Source: Bacteroidia bacterium (lineage in GTDB: Bacteria; Bacteroidota; Bacteroidia; Bacteroidales; UBA12481). Taken from it: a stretch of 7,358 bases of DNA. Below, one piece after another: positions 7,165 to 7,358 of the stretch (positions are counted from its first letter, which is position 1; each line of letters begins with the position of its first letter). The notes below the pieces were generated by a model that saw only the letters and a program-made list of their open reading frames with translations, was not told where the DNA came from and searched no databases. The stretch covers positions 1-7,358 of the forward strand of contig JAPLDV010000502.1 of NCBI GenBank assembly GCA_026391235.1, given 5' to 3'. Made by a program: the position numbers and the translations under genes.

Positions 7165-7345
7165 CCAAACCGCTTATCACCTTATTCTGCCACTTATCAC
7201 TTTCTCCTTTGATAAAGCCAGAGGGTCTATTTCCTTTGAGGCTGATATTTCCAAACTTAACAACTCATGGAAACGATGAAAAACACGAATCTACACCTTG
7301 CAGCACCCTTGAAACCAGCATCCTCCCAATCCTGTTTTCGTTGCT
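7165..7345 (+). repeat. Head element copy C (leader plus signal-peptide start)
   Basis: The left part, 7165-7241, matches head copy B without gaps (about 55 of 77). The right part, 7266-7331, matches head copy A (about 57 of 67). Copy C is therefore the one that joins both halves and shows that A and B come from the same parent element: a leader with a 20-bp-spaced CGCTTATCAC/CACTTATCAC pair (7171 and 7191), then a start region CATGGAAACGATGAAAAACAC and hydrophobic codons. Confidence 0.65.
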
Positions 7346-7347
7346 GA
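7276..7347 (+). pseudogene. Broken start of an exported-protein gene (frameshifted signal peptide)
   Basis: From ATG 7276 (or in-frame ATG 7267) the frame reads MKNTNLHLAAPLKPASSQ and stops at TGA 7345-7347 after 23 residues. Compared with the PD40 gene start at 2845, one base is missing at about 7316; in the shifted frame the sequence continues SILPILFSLLINPG to the window edge, matching [11 protein letters not shown] of the PD40 signal peptide. This looks like the 5' end of a paralogous exported-protein gene with a frameshift. Because the window ends here, a working gene using a different start cannot be excluded. Confidence 0.4.
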
Positions 7348-7358
7348 TAAACCCGGGT

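Larger units (their letters stand above)
7078..7358. other. Gene-poor 3' stretch with repeated head elements, continuing past the window
   Basis: The last 281 bases after the retropepsin-like stop contain no full gene. They hold a partial head copy at 7084-7142, an unassigned stretch to 7164, then head copy C with a broken signal-peptide start at 7276. No hairpin followed by a T-run was found after the 7077 stop. Confidence 0.6.

Noticed and set aside
7158..7358. Open frame from ATG 7158 through the leader into SILPILFSLL at the window edge
   Set aside because: It crosses the conserved leader and start region in a different frame from MKNT. The equivalent frame in copy B reads KPL...LSLSPLI but has no ATG and ends in a stop at about 5858. 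The apparent protein similarity follows from DNA similarity. It is worth a look only if the downstream sequence continues the frame.

Overview
The window looks like chromosomal DNA of a Bacteroidota member, order not resolvable from this stretch. The evidence is a TonB-dependent receptor ending in Phe followed by a DUF4249 lipoprotein, a WD40-like (PD40) secreted protein with a type A C-terminal sorting domain for the type IX secretion system (T9SS), a second broken sorting domain, a secreted C1B-like cysteine peptidase typical of Bacteroidota, and a double-DTG retropepsin-like protein. All real genes are on the + strand. No tRNA, rRNA, CRISPR array or transposase was seen.

Layout: 1-1014 is the 3' part of the receptor. 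1021-1836 is its DUF4249 lipoprotein partner. 1924-4323 is one uninterrupted frame that joins a complete quinone-oxidoreductase-type dehydrogenase to a complete secreted PD40/Ig-like/T9SS protein that still carries its own Met and signal peptide at 2845. 4323-4491 is the tail of another T9SS sorting domain, frameshifted at its last residues. 4591-5685 is the C1B-like peptidase. 5686-5934 is a gene-free stretch with a repeated head element and a 24-codon ORF. 5935-7077 is the two-domain retropepsin-like protein. 7078-7358 holds a partial and then a fuller copy of the same head element, running off the window.

The receptor and DUF4249 gene form an evident operon at the outer membrane. The rest reads as a mosaic. 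G+C-richer blocks (receptor/lipoprotein, PD40 gene, retropepsin) alternate with A+T-richer blocks (dehydrogenase, sorting-domain remnant plus C1 peptidase), and the joins fall at gene edges. The most unusual points are the stop-less junction at about 2836, the orphan sorting-domain tail directly after the 4323 stop, and a recurring head (leader plus signal-peptide start, here called copies A, B and C) found at 2836, 5751 and 7165. Together they suggest that exported-protein genes here have been rearranged by recombination at their 5' heads and 3' tails. This is inference. Assembly error at the junctions must be excluded first.
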